Source: CAWBOY01 sp963790585
GTDB taxonomy: Bacteria; Planctomycetota; Planctomycetia; Gemmatales; Gemmataceae
Direction of reading: 5' to 3'
NCBI GenBank assembly: GCA_963790585.1
Contig: CAWBOY010000007.1
Span: 744,001-808,000, forward strand
DNA: 64,000 nucleotides
In this document: positions 28,564 to 38,342 of the stretch, one piece after another
How positions within the stretch are numbered: the stretch's first letter is position 1
Layout: every line of letters begins with the position of its first letter
The notes under the pieces: generated by a model
Databases searched by the model: none
What the model was told of the DNA's origin: nothing
Seen by the model: the letters and a program-made list of their open reading frames with translations, nothing else
Translations under genes and position numbers: made by a program

Positions 28564-29421
28564 TTATTGGACGACGTTTGTCAGCTTACCGATGCCCGTG
28601 ATCTCGATACTTACCACGTCGCCGACGGCGAGCGTGAAATCATCCGGCGGCACGACACCAGTGCCGGTAAGGAGGATCACGCCATCGGGGAAACTCGTTT
28701 CGCGCCCCAGCCACGATACCAGATCCGGCAAGGTCCGCTTCATCGCGGCGACCGTCGTCGAGCCGTCGAAAACGGTGCCGTTGCCGCGTTCGATGGTGAC
28801 GTGAATCGTGGTCTGTTCCGCCGACGGCAAATCGGCGGCGAGGGTGACGACGGGACCGAGAGCGCAGGCGCCGTCATAAAACTTGGCTTGGGGCAGATAG
28901 AGCGGATTCTCGCCTTCGATGTCGCGCGAACTCATGTCGTTGCCGATGGTGTAGCCGACGATCTCCATTTTCGGCGAGATCACAAGCGCAAGCTCCGGCT
29001 CCGGGACGCTCCAGCGCGCATCCTTACGAATGCGCACGACACCGCCAGTACCGACCGCGCGCCACGCCGGCGATTTGAAAAACAGCTCGGGCCGATCGGC
29101 GTTGTAGACCAGATCATAAAAGCGCGCGGCCCCCGCCGACTCGCGCTCGCGCGCTTCGCGGCTGCGCTTGTAGGTGACGCCGGCCGCCCAGATTTCTTGC
29201 GTATCGCAAGGCGGCAATAGCGTCACGCTGGTCAATGCCTCTCCCGTGGATTTGGCAGCCAACACCGCCTTGGCGAGTGCGGCGGGATTGGCGTCATGTA
29301 ACACCTCGCTGAGCTTCATCGCCGCGCCGGTACCAGGCCGACGGATCGGATAGATCTTGTCTTGGTCCAAAACAGCCGCGATCTCTTCGCCGCTTTTGAG
29401 ACGTACCTTGCAAAATTGCAT
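28564..29421 (-). CDS. Fumarylacetoacetate hydrolase (FAH) family protein
   Basis: 285 aa. The start MQFCKVRLKSGEEIAAVLD is followed by the FAH fold: PELFFKSPAWRAVGTGGVVR, the metal-site block WSVPEPELALVISPKMEIVG (E-X-E), YTIGNDMSSRDIEGENPLYL, and the ending LLTGTGVVPPDDFTLAVGDV. Family members hydrolyse or decarboxylate beta-diketo and related acids with a divalent metal. The exact substrate is not readable. It is divergent from the glycosyltransferase pair, with 206 bp between. Confidence 0.9.
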   Translation of the reverse strand: MQFCKVRLKSGEEIAAVLDQDKIYPIRRPGTGAAMKLSEVLHDANPAALAKAVLAAKSTGEALTSVTLLPPCDTQEIWAAGVTYKRSREARERESAGAARFYDLVYNADRPELFFKSPAWRAVGTGGVVRIRKDARWSVPEPELALVISPKMEIVGYTIGNDMSSRDIEGENPLYLPQAKFYDGACALGPVVTLAADLPSAEQTTIHVTIERGNGTVFDGSTTVAAMKRTLPDLVSWLGRETSFPDGVILLTGTGVVPPDDFTLAVGDVVSIEITGIGKLTNVVQ

Positions 29422-29627
29422 TGGATAATTCCTTGTTCTGTTTACCTGCTCGACGCGGAATTTACTTCTTAGCAGCTTATGCTCGTCACGGCCTGTCTTG
29501 ACCCCCGCTTGCCAAGTCTGTTATACCCGTCTCGCGACTGCCGCGCCCATGCTCTTGTTACGATCCTCATCCTTGCGAACCGGCTGCGAGGTTTGGCAGG
29601 CGCCTGGCTCTCACTCTGGGGATCCTC

Positions 29628-30971
29628 ATGCGCATTGCGCTCTTCTCGAATCTCTTTCCTCCCCTCTTTCTCGGCGGATACGAACTCGGCGCGGCCCAGG
29701 TCGCCGAGACCTTGAAGCGCCGCGGCCATGACGTGCGCATACTTTCGTCGCATCATTACTTTCTGCAACAACCAAAGCGCTACCGCCAGGCACGCCACGA
29801 CAGGGCGACGCGCGCCTCAATACTCGATACGGGTTTATGCGTTTTCGGCTCGATGGCCCATCTCATTCGACAGCGGCCACATGAGGTCGCCACCGGACTG
29901 ATGCGAACATTTTTCGCGCGCCGTCGCTACCGTCTGACTCTGCAAGCCTTTCGGCCTGAGCTTTTTCTGCTATTCAACCCTCTCGGCGTGACCGCGCCGG
30001 TGATCGACGATTGCGTCAAGATGGGGCGCGAATTGCAGGTGCCCGTAGCCGCCTATGTCAGCGATCACTGGCTGACCGAATGGCCGAACGCCCACCCGTT
30101 TTGGTACTTGCTGCGCCGCATTCGGCAACGCGGCGGCTATCTCGCAGCGCTCGCCGACGGCCTCCTCTGTCGCCTCATGATGAGGGCCCGGCAGCTCCCC
30201 GATCTCAATCCCGGTTGCACACACTATTTTTATTGCAGCGACTTCATCCGCCGCGTGAGCGCGGGACGGACCAATCCACGCGCGATTCACCGCGTTCTGC
30301 CGTGGGGACTGCCGCCACTACCTAAGACTCCCCTAAAAGAATTTGAAAACGAAGACGAGACCGAGGCAGCCAAACTCCCTCGTTTTGACGGCCATGGATC
30401 TCTCTCAATCGTCCACGCCGGCCAATTGGTCGAGCACAAAGGCCTCGCCGTTCTCCTCCGCGCCCTGGCTCGATCGCGGCGTCCGCACCGCCTCACCGTG
30501 ATCGGCGATGATCGCACGGAATACGCCACACATTGCAAACTGTTGGCGGACAAACTCGGCATCGGTCAACGGGTCCGCTTTCTCGGCAAGAAAAGTCACG
30601 AGGAAATGCCCGAGCTTTTGGCGCGAAAGCACGTTCTGGTGGTCCCCTCCCTGTGGGATGAGCCGTTCAGCATCGTCGTCCTGGAAGGAATGCGCGCCGG
30701 CCTCGTCGTCGTCGCCTCCGACACCGGCGGCACGCCCGAAGCGATCGAGGACGGCGTAACCGGTTTCCTCTTCCCGCGTGGCGACGACGAACGTCTGGCG
30801 AGCATTATCACCCGCCTCGAAGCCGACCGCGCGCTCTGTAAAACAATTGCCACCGAAGCGCGACAGGTCGCGCGCGAGCGCTATTCACTCGATCAGATGG
30901 TCGATCAAATGTTAGCCATAGTGCCGCCCGCCCTGGCGATTCCGAAGTTTGTACCAGCCCGCGCGGCGTGA
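29628..30971 (+). CDS. Glycosyltransferase family 4 protein
   Basis: 447 aa. The N-terminal GT-B acceptor domain starts MRIALFSNLFPPLFLGGYE (the glycine loop GGYELGAAQVAETLKRRGHD). The donor domain has LSIVHAGQLVEHKGLAVLL, VRFLGKKSHEEMPELLA and the sugar-nucleotide motif PSLWDEPFSIVVLEGMRAGL with E-X7-E spacing, then ASDTGGTPEAIEDGVTGFLF. It is a retaining GT for cell-surface polysaccharide or glycolipid. A second GT follows 65 bp downstream on the same strand. Confidence 0.92.
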   Translation: MRIALFSNLFPPLFLGGYELGAAQVAETLKRRGHDVRILSSHHYFLQQPKRYRQARHDRATRASILDTGLCVFGSMAHLIRQRPHEVATGLMRTFFARRRYRLTLQAFRPELFLLFNPLGVTAPVIDDCVKMGRELQVPVAAYVSDHWLTEWPNAHPFWYLLRRIRQRGGYLAALADGLLCRLMMRARQLPDLNPGCTHYFYCSDFIRRVSAGRTNPRAIHRVLPWGLPPLPKTPLKEFENEDETEAAKLPRFDGHGSLSIVHAGQLVEHKGLAVLLRALARSRRPHRLTVIGDDRTEYATHCKLLADKLGIGQRVRFLGKKSHEEMPELLARKHVLVVPSLWDEPFSIVVLEGMRAGLVVVASDTGGTPEAIEDGVTGFLFPRGDDERLASIITRLEADRALCKTIATEARQVARERYSLDQMVDQMLAIVPPALAIPKFVPARAA

Positions 30972-31036
30972 GAAATCGACCCCACGCGGGGTGCTTCACT
31001 AATAATTGTTACTGTCGAAAAAAGGAGGCCTCTTCG

Positions 31037-32238
31037 TTGCGCGTGGTGCTGAATCGCCTGTCCGCCTCGGGTCGTCAGACCGGCATCGGCCATTACACGG
31101 CTCAATTGCTGCACGCGCTCCACGAATCCGGCGCGGTCGATCTCGAAGAAGTTCCGCAAGGCTGGGTCCGCAAAGCCCACACCCTCGGCGGCCGGCTGCG
31201 CACACTTATAGACGCGAAACCACGGCAAACGACAAACCCATCCAGCGCGCCCGCCCGCCCCAGTTGGCGACAACGACTTCTCAGCCTGATGCGGCGCGGC
31301 AGTCAGCAAGTCTTATTGAGCCATTTCCACTCCGTATGCTCCCGTTCGCGCTTTGACCTCTATCACGAGCCGAACAACATCCCGATGCCGAGCGACCTGC
31401 CGACCGTGGCGACGATCCACGATTTGTCGGTGTTGCTCCATCCGCAATGGCACCCCGCCGACCGCGTGGCCCTCTACGAGCGCGCGTTTCATCAAGGCGT
31501 CAAGCAGTGTGCTCACGTCCTGACCGTCTCCGAATTCGCCCGCCGCGAAATCATCGCCACGCTCCATGTTCCGCCCGAACGAGTCTCCGTGACCTACAAC
31601 GGCATGAGGCTCAATCTGAGGCCCTTGCCCGCGGACGAAATCGCCGACTCGCTCCGCCGCCTCGACCTGCCCGAGCGCTATCTCCTCTATCTCGGCACGC
31701 TCGAACCACGCAAAAACATCCTGATGCTCCTGCGCCTCTATTGCTCCTTACCAGAAGCGATACGAAGCCAATATCCTTTGTTGCTCGTCGGCGGCTGGGG
31801 CTGGAACACATCCGAGTTGGCCGCCTATTACCACGACGAAGCCCGCCATCGCGGCGTCCGCCATCTCGGCTACGTCGCCGACGAACATTTACCCATTCTC
31901 TACAACGGGGCCCGCGCTCTTCTCTTCCCATCCTTTTACGAAGGCTACGGCCTGCCCCCCGTCGAAATGCTCGCCTGCGGCGGCGCCGTCCTCGCCTCAA
32001 CCGCTGGCTCCATCGTCGAACTCGCCGGCCGTCACGCCCATCTCATCGACCCCCGCGACGAAGACGCCTGGCGCACGGCTTATTGCGCGTCACATCGGAC
32101 CAAGATTGGTGGACCAGCTTACGCCAAAACGCAACCGACGCCGCCAAGCCCTATACCTGGCAACGCTGCGCCGAGGACACCTTGGCCGTCTATCGAAAAG
32201 TGTCAGGCCGGGCCGAAGAGAGCCGCGAAGCGGCGTAA
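31037..32238 (+). CDS. Glycosyltransferase family 4 protein, TTG start, frameshift near 32082
   Basis: I choose TTG 31037 as start: it has a perfect AAAGGAGG eight bases ahead and the product begins as expected for the family (RVVLNRLSASGRQTGIGHYT). Domain blocks: VATIHDLSVLLHPQWHPADR, VLTVSEFARREIIATLHVPP, YLLYLGTLEPRKNILMLLR, ALLFPSFYEGYGLPPVEMLA and STAGSIVELAG. At DEDAWRTA the frame must shift by -1 to give LLRVTSDQDWWTSLRQNA and the end RAEESREAA at 32238 (~400 aa). The literal frame adds a basic, Pro-rich tail instead. One missing base repairs it. Confidence 0.88.
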
Positions 32239-32343
32239 GAGACATTTCAGTTGCGCTGCAAATGGACGTCGTGGTTAGCAACCTGCTCCCCTCGCATACA
32301 GTCGCCGAAACACGTCACCAAAATTCGTTTCATTCAGACCCCC

Positions 32344-32353
32344 CCATACACCC
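32344..32353. repeat. Left target-site duplication of the IS4 element (CCATACACCC)
   Basis: CCATACACCC at 32344-32353 is repeated exactly at 33909-33918, immediately outside the inverted ends of the IS. Confidence 0.85.
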
Positions 32354-33908
32354 CTCGTTGTTCCACATAAGTCAGCTGCTCTGGAGCTTCGCGTGTGGCC
32401 CAAAACTTTCCCAGGCCCAGGCGAGGTCGTACATTCGTTGCATGCCGATCCAAAGCGTCTGCACTCCAGGTTCACTTTTGGGACGCTCCACGTAGCCGCC
32501 TAAACGCGCTATCAAATGCACCATCTCGCAAAGTCGCGGTACTTTTTTCGGAGGCTTTTGCTTGTGGACCGTCACCCATACTGCTTGCCATTCCGATGGC
32601 TCAAAGATCGCTTCGCAATCCATGTCCGGACAGTCGCGGCCCATGCGGCACACAAACAGCGTTCGCCAGGCGACGATCAGACATACCGCCAGGTAAGGCA
32701 ACACCCGGTCCACAGGCTCGAAACGCCTTTGCTCAATTCGGCAGCCCGACTTCAACGTGCGGAAGAAAGCCTCAATGTTCCAACGCACCACATAATAACC
32801 CACCACCCTTCGCACCTGCTCCGGCGTGTCGATCGGCAGCGTCGTCACCAAGATCCATTCCAACGCCACTTCCCCAGGTGGTGGATTTTCTTCCCGGACC
32901 AGCACCACGTTTGCAGACACCGCGGGCATTTTTCGATCCGGTCGCCACGGCGGCCGCAAGGTCAACGGTGCCGCCCGCACTTCCACCTTGGCCTCGCGGC
33001 TCGCGCGACTCTGATGACGCCCACGATCTTCGAGCGGTGACTTGGCCTTTCGCTCGCGAATCGCCAGATCGACCTCATATAACACTGGCGTCGCCAGCAC
33101 ATGGTCACGCAAATAGTGCCCCGAGTCGTCGTTGGCTAAAGCCCGATCTTGGCAGGCGCGAATCAACCAATCCAATGGCCGCTCGCCACGCGGCTCGGCG
33201 AACACCTCGTAGATGTCGGCCTCGCTGTCAGCGACACAAAGGCACTGCGTCGCCGGTGCTTGTTGGGCCAACTCCCGTGCCTGACGCAGTCCGGTCAGCC
33301 AACGCATGCTCTCTTTCGCTTCGATTGGCTTACTCTTGGTTTTGGCACGTTTCTCCGACGGCGACGCATGGGACACGCCTTCGGTGCGATTGACAATCTC
33401 CGCCCAGGCCGTGCCTAACGGGATGCCCTCGGGTGTGAACGCCTGCATCTCATGCAACAAAAAGCCACGCCGCGAGCCATCCAAATCGCCGACGCCTTCC
33501 ACGACTTGCTCCGGCCGGGTCAAGTCGATCTCGCTGCTGTCCTGAACCAACAACACCATGGGTTACTGAGCCAGGCGTTCGAGGGTCCGCTGACGGTGTG
33601 GTTCGAGAACCTTCTCAAAGGTGACTTTGGCGTTGTCAAAGAACCGATAGGCCGCCTGCATTTCGGCTCGGCCGGCACAGGCAGCCGGAATGCTCAAGTT
33701 CGGCCGACTGCCGAGCGTCGACAGCAGCAATGCCAGCCGTGCATCAAGGCGTTCATCCCCCAGATCCGCGAACGCCACTTCTTCCTCGGCCCAAGGCAGC
33801 ATCATGGTGTCACTCCTTGACGGACATTTTTCCCCTTTCCTCAATGCTAGAATCGCCTATCTTCACCAAACTGCCAAGATCAGATGGGAAATTGTGTGGA
33901 ACAACGAG
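32354..33908 (-). mobile_element. IS4-family insertion sequence, 1555 bp, 10-bp target duplication
   Basis: The ends are CTCGTTGTTCCACATAA at the left and the inverse (TTGTGTGGAACAACGAG) at the right, one mismatch in 17. A 10-bp duplication CCATACACCC flanks it; the IS4 family commonly makes 9-12 bp duplications. It lies just past the second glycosyltransferase and marks the left edge of the accessory island. It carries one transposase gene with an internal stop. Confidence 0.92.
32372..33805 (-). pseudogene. IS4-family (Tn5-like) transposase with in-frame TAA
   Basis: The start is ATG 33805 (MMLPWAEEEVAFADLGDERL) behind GGAG. The Tn5-type DNA-binding start SIPAACAGRAEMQAAYRFFD is followed by a TAA codon at 33563-33565, then the same frame resumes at once with MVLLVQDSSEIDLT (first catalytic Asp). 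The second Asp is in CLCVADSEADIYEVF and the YREK signature is YVVRWNIEAFFRTLK. A single C-to-T change (CAA to TAA) would create the stop. As read, the catalytic part would need reinitiation, so the element is probably immobile on its own. Confidence 0.88.
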
Positions 33909-33918
33909 CCATACACCC

Positions 33919-34682
33919 CTCCGAACGAAAATTTGCCACCACCGCAATCGCTTTATTAAGTCCGACCGATACCTACACCGCTACCCCGAGATGCAAAAAA
34001 TGTCACCCCGGTTTGCACACCGCCTCTCCGCCTAAAACCATTGTTCTCATTAACTCATGGCAAACCTTGGGGCGAGATGCAAACAAATCCACGGACAACC
34101 CCTTCCACGCGCACTGATCCAGAGTCGAGCCATTATGCCGGTTTGCCAAGACTGGTAATCCAGATGGCAAACCAGTCAACTTGACGCATGTCATTGTTAA
34201 ATTTGATGTTGTATCCAGTTTCGCGGGCCTGTTTGCCAAATTGTCGCAATGCTCGGTCGAGGCGCCGATTTGAATTTCTTATCTTTGCATGTGGTAACGA
34301 CGCACGAAACTCCGAGAAAATGGGATTAGAATATCTGATAGGAGTTTTTGGTCGCCCGGGCGGTCGAAGAACGCTCAAAGTGCATTAGCCCGCAGCGTCC
34401 GGGCGCGTTCGCAGAACAGGTGTACGGATAGGCGATGGTTCAAATCTTGTTGTCCCGATTTGATTTCTAAATCTTGCGAATTGCATTGTCCTTCAGAGGT
34501 TTTTGTTGTTCCAACGAGTCGGATCGGGTGTGGTCGCCGCGATATCGATTGCCGCAACTTCTTAAGATACAAATACTTGGGCAGTTCGAATCCTGTCGCT
34601 ACTTTTTGCTACAATTAAATCGGATGAGTTCTTTTTCGGGATTTTCATGCCTTGAACAACTCCTTGACAATGAGCAGAGAAA
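33919..34682. other. Gene-free stretch of ~760 bp in the accessory island
   Basis: I see no supportable gene. The GC content is lower than in the core regions. It contains two members of the dispersed TTCAAATC repeat family, at 34437-34456 and 34584-34599. A minus-strand frame (34133-34378) with RRLDRALRQFGKQARETGYN is protein-like but has no recognisable family or ribosome-binding site. Confidence 0.5.
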
Positions 34683-35198
34683 ATGGGAGAGCGATCACGG
34701 CCCGCCGATAAATACCTGCTTTCCAGCACGACGACCGTTGCCAAGTACCGCGAACTCGCGGCGGCGAAAGATCGCGATGGAATCCTAGCCTTTATCAGGG
34801 AGCGTTTTTACGAACGGTACTTCGCGCAGTTGGACCAGATCAAGGAGCCCAACGGATTCTTCATCATGGCCGTATGTGCGCCGCTGGTCGAAGCCATTCA
34901 AGCATTCCGGAGCGGATGGAAAGACATCACAGAAAAGCGAGATAAGCCATACAAGGAATTCTTCAAGGATTACACAGAATTCGAGGTTTCCTCCGATCGG
35001 TCCAAAGAGTTGTATGACGCGATCAGATCGGGCCTATCGCATAACGCGGAAACATATCACGGTTGGAGGATCATCAAGTCCGGCAAAGCAGTCAACATAG
35101 ATAAAAAAACAATTAATGCCCGAGCCTTCCTGGCCAAACTTCAAAAGAGTTTCGACAGCTATCTGGAGACCTTGGCGAAGCGTCACTGGGAAAGGAAA

Positions 35199-35206
35199 GA
35201 ATGGGA
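35199..35206. repeat. Left target-site duplication of IS66 (GAATGGGA)
   Basis: GAATGGGA at 35199-35206 recurs at 36727-36734, directly outside the IS ends. Eight bases is the IS66-family hallmark. Confidence 0.9.
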
Positions 35207-36726
35207 GTATCCGTTCACGACCCGATTTTGCTGGCGGAATTCACGCGGTTCCACAGGTTTTTGGCATAAGTGAAGTAGGCGCGAAACCATGCAAGGCATT
35301 GGCACAACATTGAGTCAAGTAATTGAGAACGTGGCGCTGTTGCTGGCGACAGGTCGCCACCACACTCAAGATTCGCGCCACGAATTGACTTCCCACAACG
35401 CTATCCGTTCCATAACTGGTCTTACGCCACTGCACCGCGTGGCGGAGAGCACGCTCGGCAGCGTTGTTGGTCGGCTCCAGGCCATCGATGCGCACAAACG
35501 TCCACAAAGCCGCCTCCACCTTGAGCAATTGCTTGCAGGTCGCCGCCGTCTTGCGCAGGCGCACACCGAACCCGCCTCCAGGGCGGAGCGGGTCATGGAG
35601 CGGACTATCCTCATTTTGGATCGATATGTGCCGCGACTCAATGTGCCATCGCGGACGCGTTGCAACCACACAAATAAGTCCTGAGAACAACACAGCAGTT
35701 CTTCGCCGATTTTCGAGCCAGCGTTGCCGCGATCCACCATCGCTTGAAAATCGCGTTCCAAATGAGCCCAGCAGATTTGCCGGCAACGCAACGGCTGACC
35801 GTTATAGGCGCTCCAACGATCGGTGGTCAAAACCTGCTCGTAGACGGCACCCAATAATTCCTGGAACGCCGAGCGGCCCCGCGAACGAGCGATGTGAAAA
35901 ACAGTTGCCAACGCCGTCACGGCCACCCACAGCCAGGCCCGTCGCTTTTCTTGCCGCCAGCCGGTTTCGTCGACATTGGCTGGTTGCGTATGGCAATAAG
36001 CACGCAGTTCCTCGACCACCGGGGCCAAAACTTCCGAGGTCTGCTGCTCCAAAGCACATACCTCACCAGCAGACAAGGGGATGCCGAACAGGTCGTGCAT
36101 CAACGTCTCGACTTGCCGCTTGCTAATGCGGTAGGCACCGGTGAGCAAGGCGACGACTGCTTGCAAACGCGGTCCGCTACAGCCCCTGGGTACACCTGGA
36201 GGCAACTCGGCACAGGTGGTGACGCCGCAACAGCGGCAGGCCAGGCGATGAAGTTGGTATTCGGTGACATCGGGTTTGGGCAAGGGCATCTCGATCACTT
36301 GATGACGCAGCGGCATGGAGTCGGTGCCGGCAAGTGCACGGCCGCAGCGTCGGCACTCTTTCGGCTTGAGCGTCAGAGTTTGATCGGGCGGCAGCAGAGG
36401 CCGAGGGTGCAAAAGATGACCGGGTTGACCGCCGCGTGGCCGTCCCGAACGCGGCTTGGGCGGCGGACGCTTGACCGCGGGCGCGTCGCTGGACGGTGGC
36501 TTTGAGGAATTCGTGGAGTTCTGCCCGAGACGCTGTTCGAGTTCACGTACCCGCTGTTCCAACTGAGCGATGCGTCGCTCGTATTGCTGAATAACAATAA
36601 GCAATGCCGCTTGAGCGACGGGTGGGATCTGGTCCCATAACTCTTTCGGAATTGGCGGCTCGTTTTCCATGCAGCTGGCATAGAAAGTCTACATCTGGCA
36701 GGCAAGTTCGGGCTGTGAACGGATAC
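35207..36726 (-). mobile_element. IS66-family insertion sequence, 1520 bp
   Basis: The ends are GTATCCGTTCACGACCCGA at the left and its near inverse at the right (TCGGGCTGTGAACGGATAC). It is flanked by an exact 8-bp duplication. It contains only the large transposase (TnpC-like), without separate tnpA/tnpB genes, as in the short IS66 relatives of planctomycetes. It disrupts the hypothetical gene 34683-36819. Confidence 0.92.
35241..36670 (-). CDS. IS66-family transposase, frameshift near 35630
   Basis: The N-terminus has a leucine-rich coiled region (AQLEQRVRELEQRLGQNSTN), then NSSKPPSSDAP, the zinc-finger-like ECRRCGRALAG and RLACRCCGV, and the DDE core ANVDETGWRQEKRRAWLWVA, VLTTDRWSAYNG and CWAHLERDFQAM. 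After RVRDGTLSR the frame breaks; a -1 shift continues as HISIQNEDSPLHDPLRP and contains the last catalytic Glu region GLEPTNNAAERALRHAV. It ends at 35241. One missing base near 35630 repairs the reading frame. In the literal sequence the catalytic Glu is lost. Confidence 0.88.
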
Positions 36727-36900
36727 GAATGGGAAAGTGTGCGGAATCGAATGAGCGGTATTCTTCAAATGTGTGAAGGCGGTCCAGTCCTCGACGAAGA
36801 AGACAGGAAAAACACATGAATATGAGCTAATAAAACTGACAAATCGAAAACCGTGATTGGGACATACCCGATTCGATCAACCCCTGATAGACTTGATGGA

Positions 36901-37170
36901 ATGGGAACCGAATACCCGGCCTATGACCAATCCCTGCAAATTGGGCAGCGTTTGTTGGATTTGCTGGGGCTGATCGAAAGTGCGGAGCATTCAACCAAAA
37001 CTCTGGCTTTGGCGTTGGGTGTCTCCGAACCGACGGTATTGAGGTGTCTCGCTGCGCTTCGCAGACGAGGTTATGAGATTCGTTCCCGTCGTAACGGACG
37101 CGGCTGGTGCTACGTTCTGGTGGGAACGCCAACCGAATCGGTTCCCGTTGTCCGCCGGACCCTGAAGTGA
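36901..37170 (+). CDS. Winged-helix DNA-binding protein leading the ABC-3C operon
   Basis: The start is ATG 36901 (MGTEYPAYDQSLQIGQRLLD), 89 aa. The HTH lies in the middle: HSTKTLALALGVSEPTVLRC then LAALRRRGYEIRSRRNGRGW, the usual wing. It is an HTH_11/DeoR-like fold without a sensor domain. It ends 18 bp before the ABC-3C effector gene on the same strand, so it is likely the local repressor of the locus. That role is inferred from position; the DNA-binding fold is seen. Confidence 0.75.
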   Translation: MGTEYPAYDQSLQIGQRLLDLLGLIESAEHSTKTLALALGVSEPTVLRCLAALRRRGYEIRSRRNGRGWCYVLVGTPTESVPVVRRTLK

Positions 37171-37188
37171 CCATGAACGAGAACAACA

Positions 37189-38100
37189 GTGGACCATTTC
37201 ACGCGAGCTTTCTACGAATTAAAGTTCCGCAACGCTTTCCTTGAGAAGCGAGGAGAGGCATTTCAGGATTTGTTCTCGTCGATCATGGAGAAGAGGTATC
37301 CCAGCGATTTCATCCGCACCCGGCCTTGGGGGAATCAAGGGGACCGGAAGAACGATGGCTATGTCCGCTCCACACGGACGTTGTTCCAGGTCTACGCACC
37401 GAATGACCTCAGTGAAGTGGCCACGTTAGCCAAGATCGACGAAGACTATTGGGGTGCGTTGCCCCACTGGCAAGATCACTTCGACACTTGGGTATTCGTC
37501 CACAATTCGGTGCAGGGACTTGGGCCCGGCGTTGAGCGTAAACTCTTGGATTTGGACGTGGGGCATCAGTCCGTTCGGGTGCGCTGGTGGGGCCGGGAGG
37601 AGTTAGGCAAAGTTGCGTTTGAGTTGAAGGAAGCCGACCTGGCGTCACTGCTGGGTCCAATCCCATCTCGGACGGACCTGATTAACATTCAGTTTCCCGA
37701 AGTCGAAAAGGTACTTCAGACACTGGAAAAAATACCTTCGCCGCAGCGAGACGTAGTTCGTCCCGTTCCACCCGACAAACTGAAGGCCAACGCACTTTCC
37801 GAGGCCGTCGCGCAATTGCTGATAGCTGGAATGGCGGCGAGCAACAAAATTCGGGATTATTTCAATAAGCACTACGATCCTAATTTGGGTGATCGAGTCG
37901 CGCAGGCATTTCGAGGTGAATATGAGTCGTTGCGAAACCGGCAATTGCCTCCTGACGACATCTTCGTGGAGTTGCAGCGGATCGGTAACGGCACGACGTT
38001 CGCCACGCCTTCGCGTCAGGCGGCTACACTGACCGCGTTGGCTTACTTGTTTGAGGCATGCGACATCTTCGAGCGGCCTCCAGAAGAGGTCGCATCATGA
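37189..38100 (+). CDS. ABC-three-component (ABC-3C) system effector/CTD protein with nuclease-like N-terminus
   Basis: 303 aa from GTG 37189; no in-frame ATG precedes the conserved N-terminus. Residues 12-71 carry the block typical of ABC-3C effectors: KFRNAFLEKRGEAFQDLFSS, then RPWGNQGDRKNDGYV (GDRKNDGY at 51-58) and LFQVYAPND (66-73). This arrangement of Asp and Gln/Tyr residues resembles a divergent restriction-endonuclease-like fold. The C-terminal ~110 residues (ALSEAVAQLLIAGMAASNKI, DYFNKHYDPNLGDRVAQAF) form the helical C-terminal domain. The stop overlaps the next start (ATGA). Family assignment is from recognised motifs; nuclease activity is inference. Confidence 0.8.
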   Translation: MDHFTRAFYELKFRNAFLEKRGEAFQDLFSSIMEKRYPSDFIRTRPWGNQGDRKNDGYVRSTRTLFQVYAPNDLSEVATLAKIDEDYWGALPHWQDHFDTWVFVHNSVQGLGPGVERKLLDLDVGHQSVRVRWWGREELGKVAFELKEADLASLLGPIPSRTDLINIQFPEVEKVLQTLEKIPSPQRDVVRPVPPDKLKANALSEAVAQLLIAGMAASNKIRDYFNKHYDPNLGDRVAQAFRGEYESLRNRQLPPDDIFVELQRIGNGTTFATPSRQAATLTALAYLFEACDIFERPPEEVAS

Positions 38101-38342
38101 TCCTTCCTACCAAACGTCTCAGTCAGGATCGTTCCCTACTGTACGTTGGAGCGGAGATACTTCGATTAGTGGATGAACCTAAGACGGTTTCCCGGCTCTG
38201 GCAGGATTTGCAGTCCGCACGGTCGGCCCAATCAGGGCTTGCACCGTTGACATATGACTGGTTCGTACTTGCTCTCGATTTGCTGTTTCTGATAAACGCG
38301 GTCAGAGTCGAGCGAGGAAGAATTGAGAAGGTGGCGTCATGA
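38097..38342 (+). CDS. ABC-3C system middle component (MC6-like)
   Basis: 81 aa from ATG 38097, which overlaps the preceding stop. The small winged-helix-like protein MILPTKRLSQDRSLLYVGAE, with TVSRLWQDLQSAR and FVLALDLLFLINAVRVERGR, has the pattern of the ABC-3C middle components (helical start, Leu-rich hydrophobic core near the end). Its stop overlaps the ATPase start (ATGA at 38339). Middle components are thought to link the effector to the ATPase. Confidence 0.78.
   Translation: MILPTKRLSQDRSLLYVGAEILRLVDEPKTVSRLWQDLQSARSAQSGLAPLTYDWFVLALDLLFLINAVRVERGRIEKVAS

Larger units (their letters stand above)
34683..36819 (+). pseudogene. Hypothetical island protein gene interrupted by IS66
   Basis: Exons 34683-35206 and 36735-36819 join in frame when the IS66 and one copy of its target duplication are removed: ...KRHWERKEWE then SVRNRMSGILQMCEGG, ending EEDRKNT. 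The restored protein is ~202 aa. It contains ERYFAQLDQIKEPNGFFIMA, LVEAIQAFRSGWKDITEK and, near the end, LSHNAETYHGW. It resembles small helical proteins seen in defence islands, but I cannot name the family. It ends 82 bp before the winged-helix gene of the ABC-3C locus, so it may once have belonged to that unit. Confidence 0.8.

Noticed and set aside
34385..34470. tRNA gene suggested by GGTTCAAATC
   Set aside because: No acceptor stem, anticodon arm or D arm can be formed around it; the motif recurs in many intergenic repeats.
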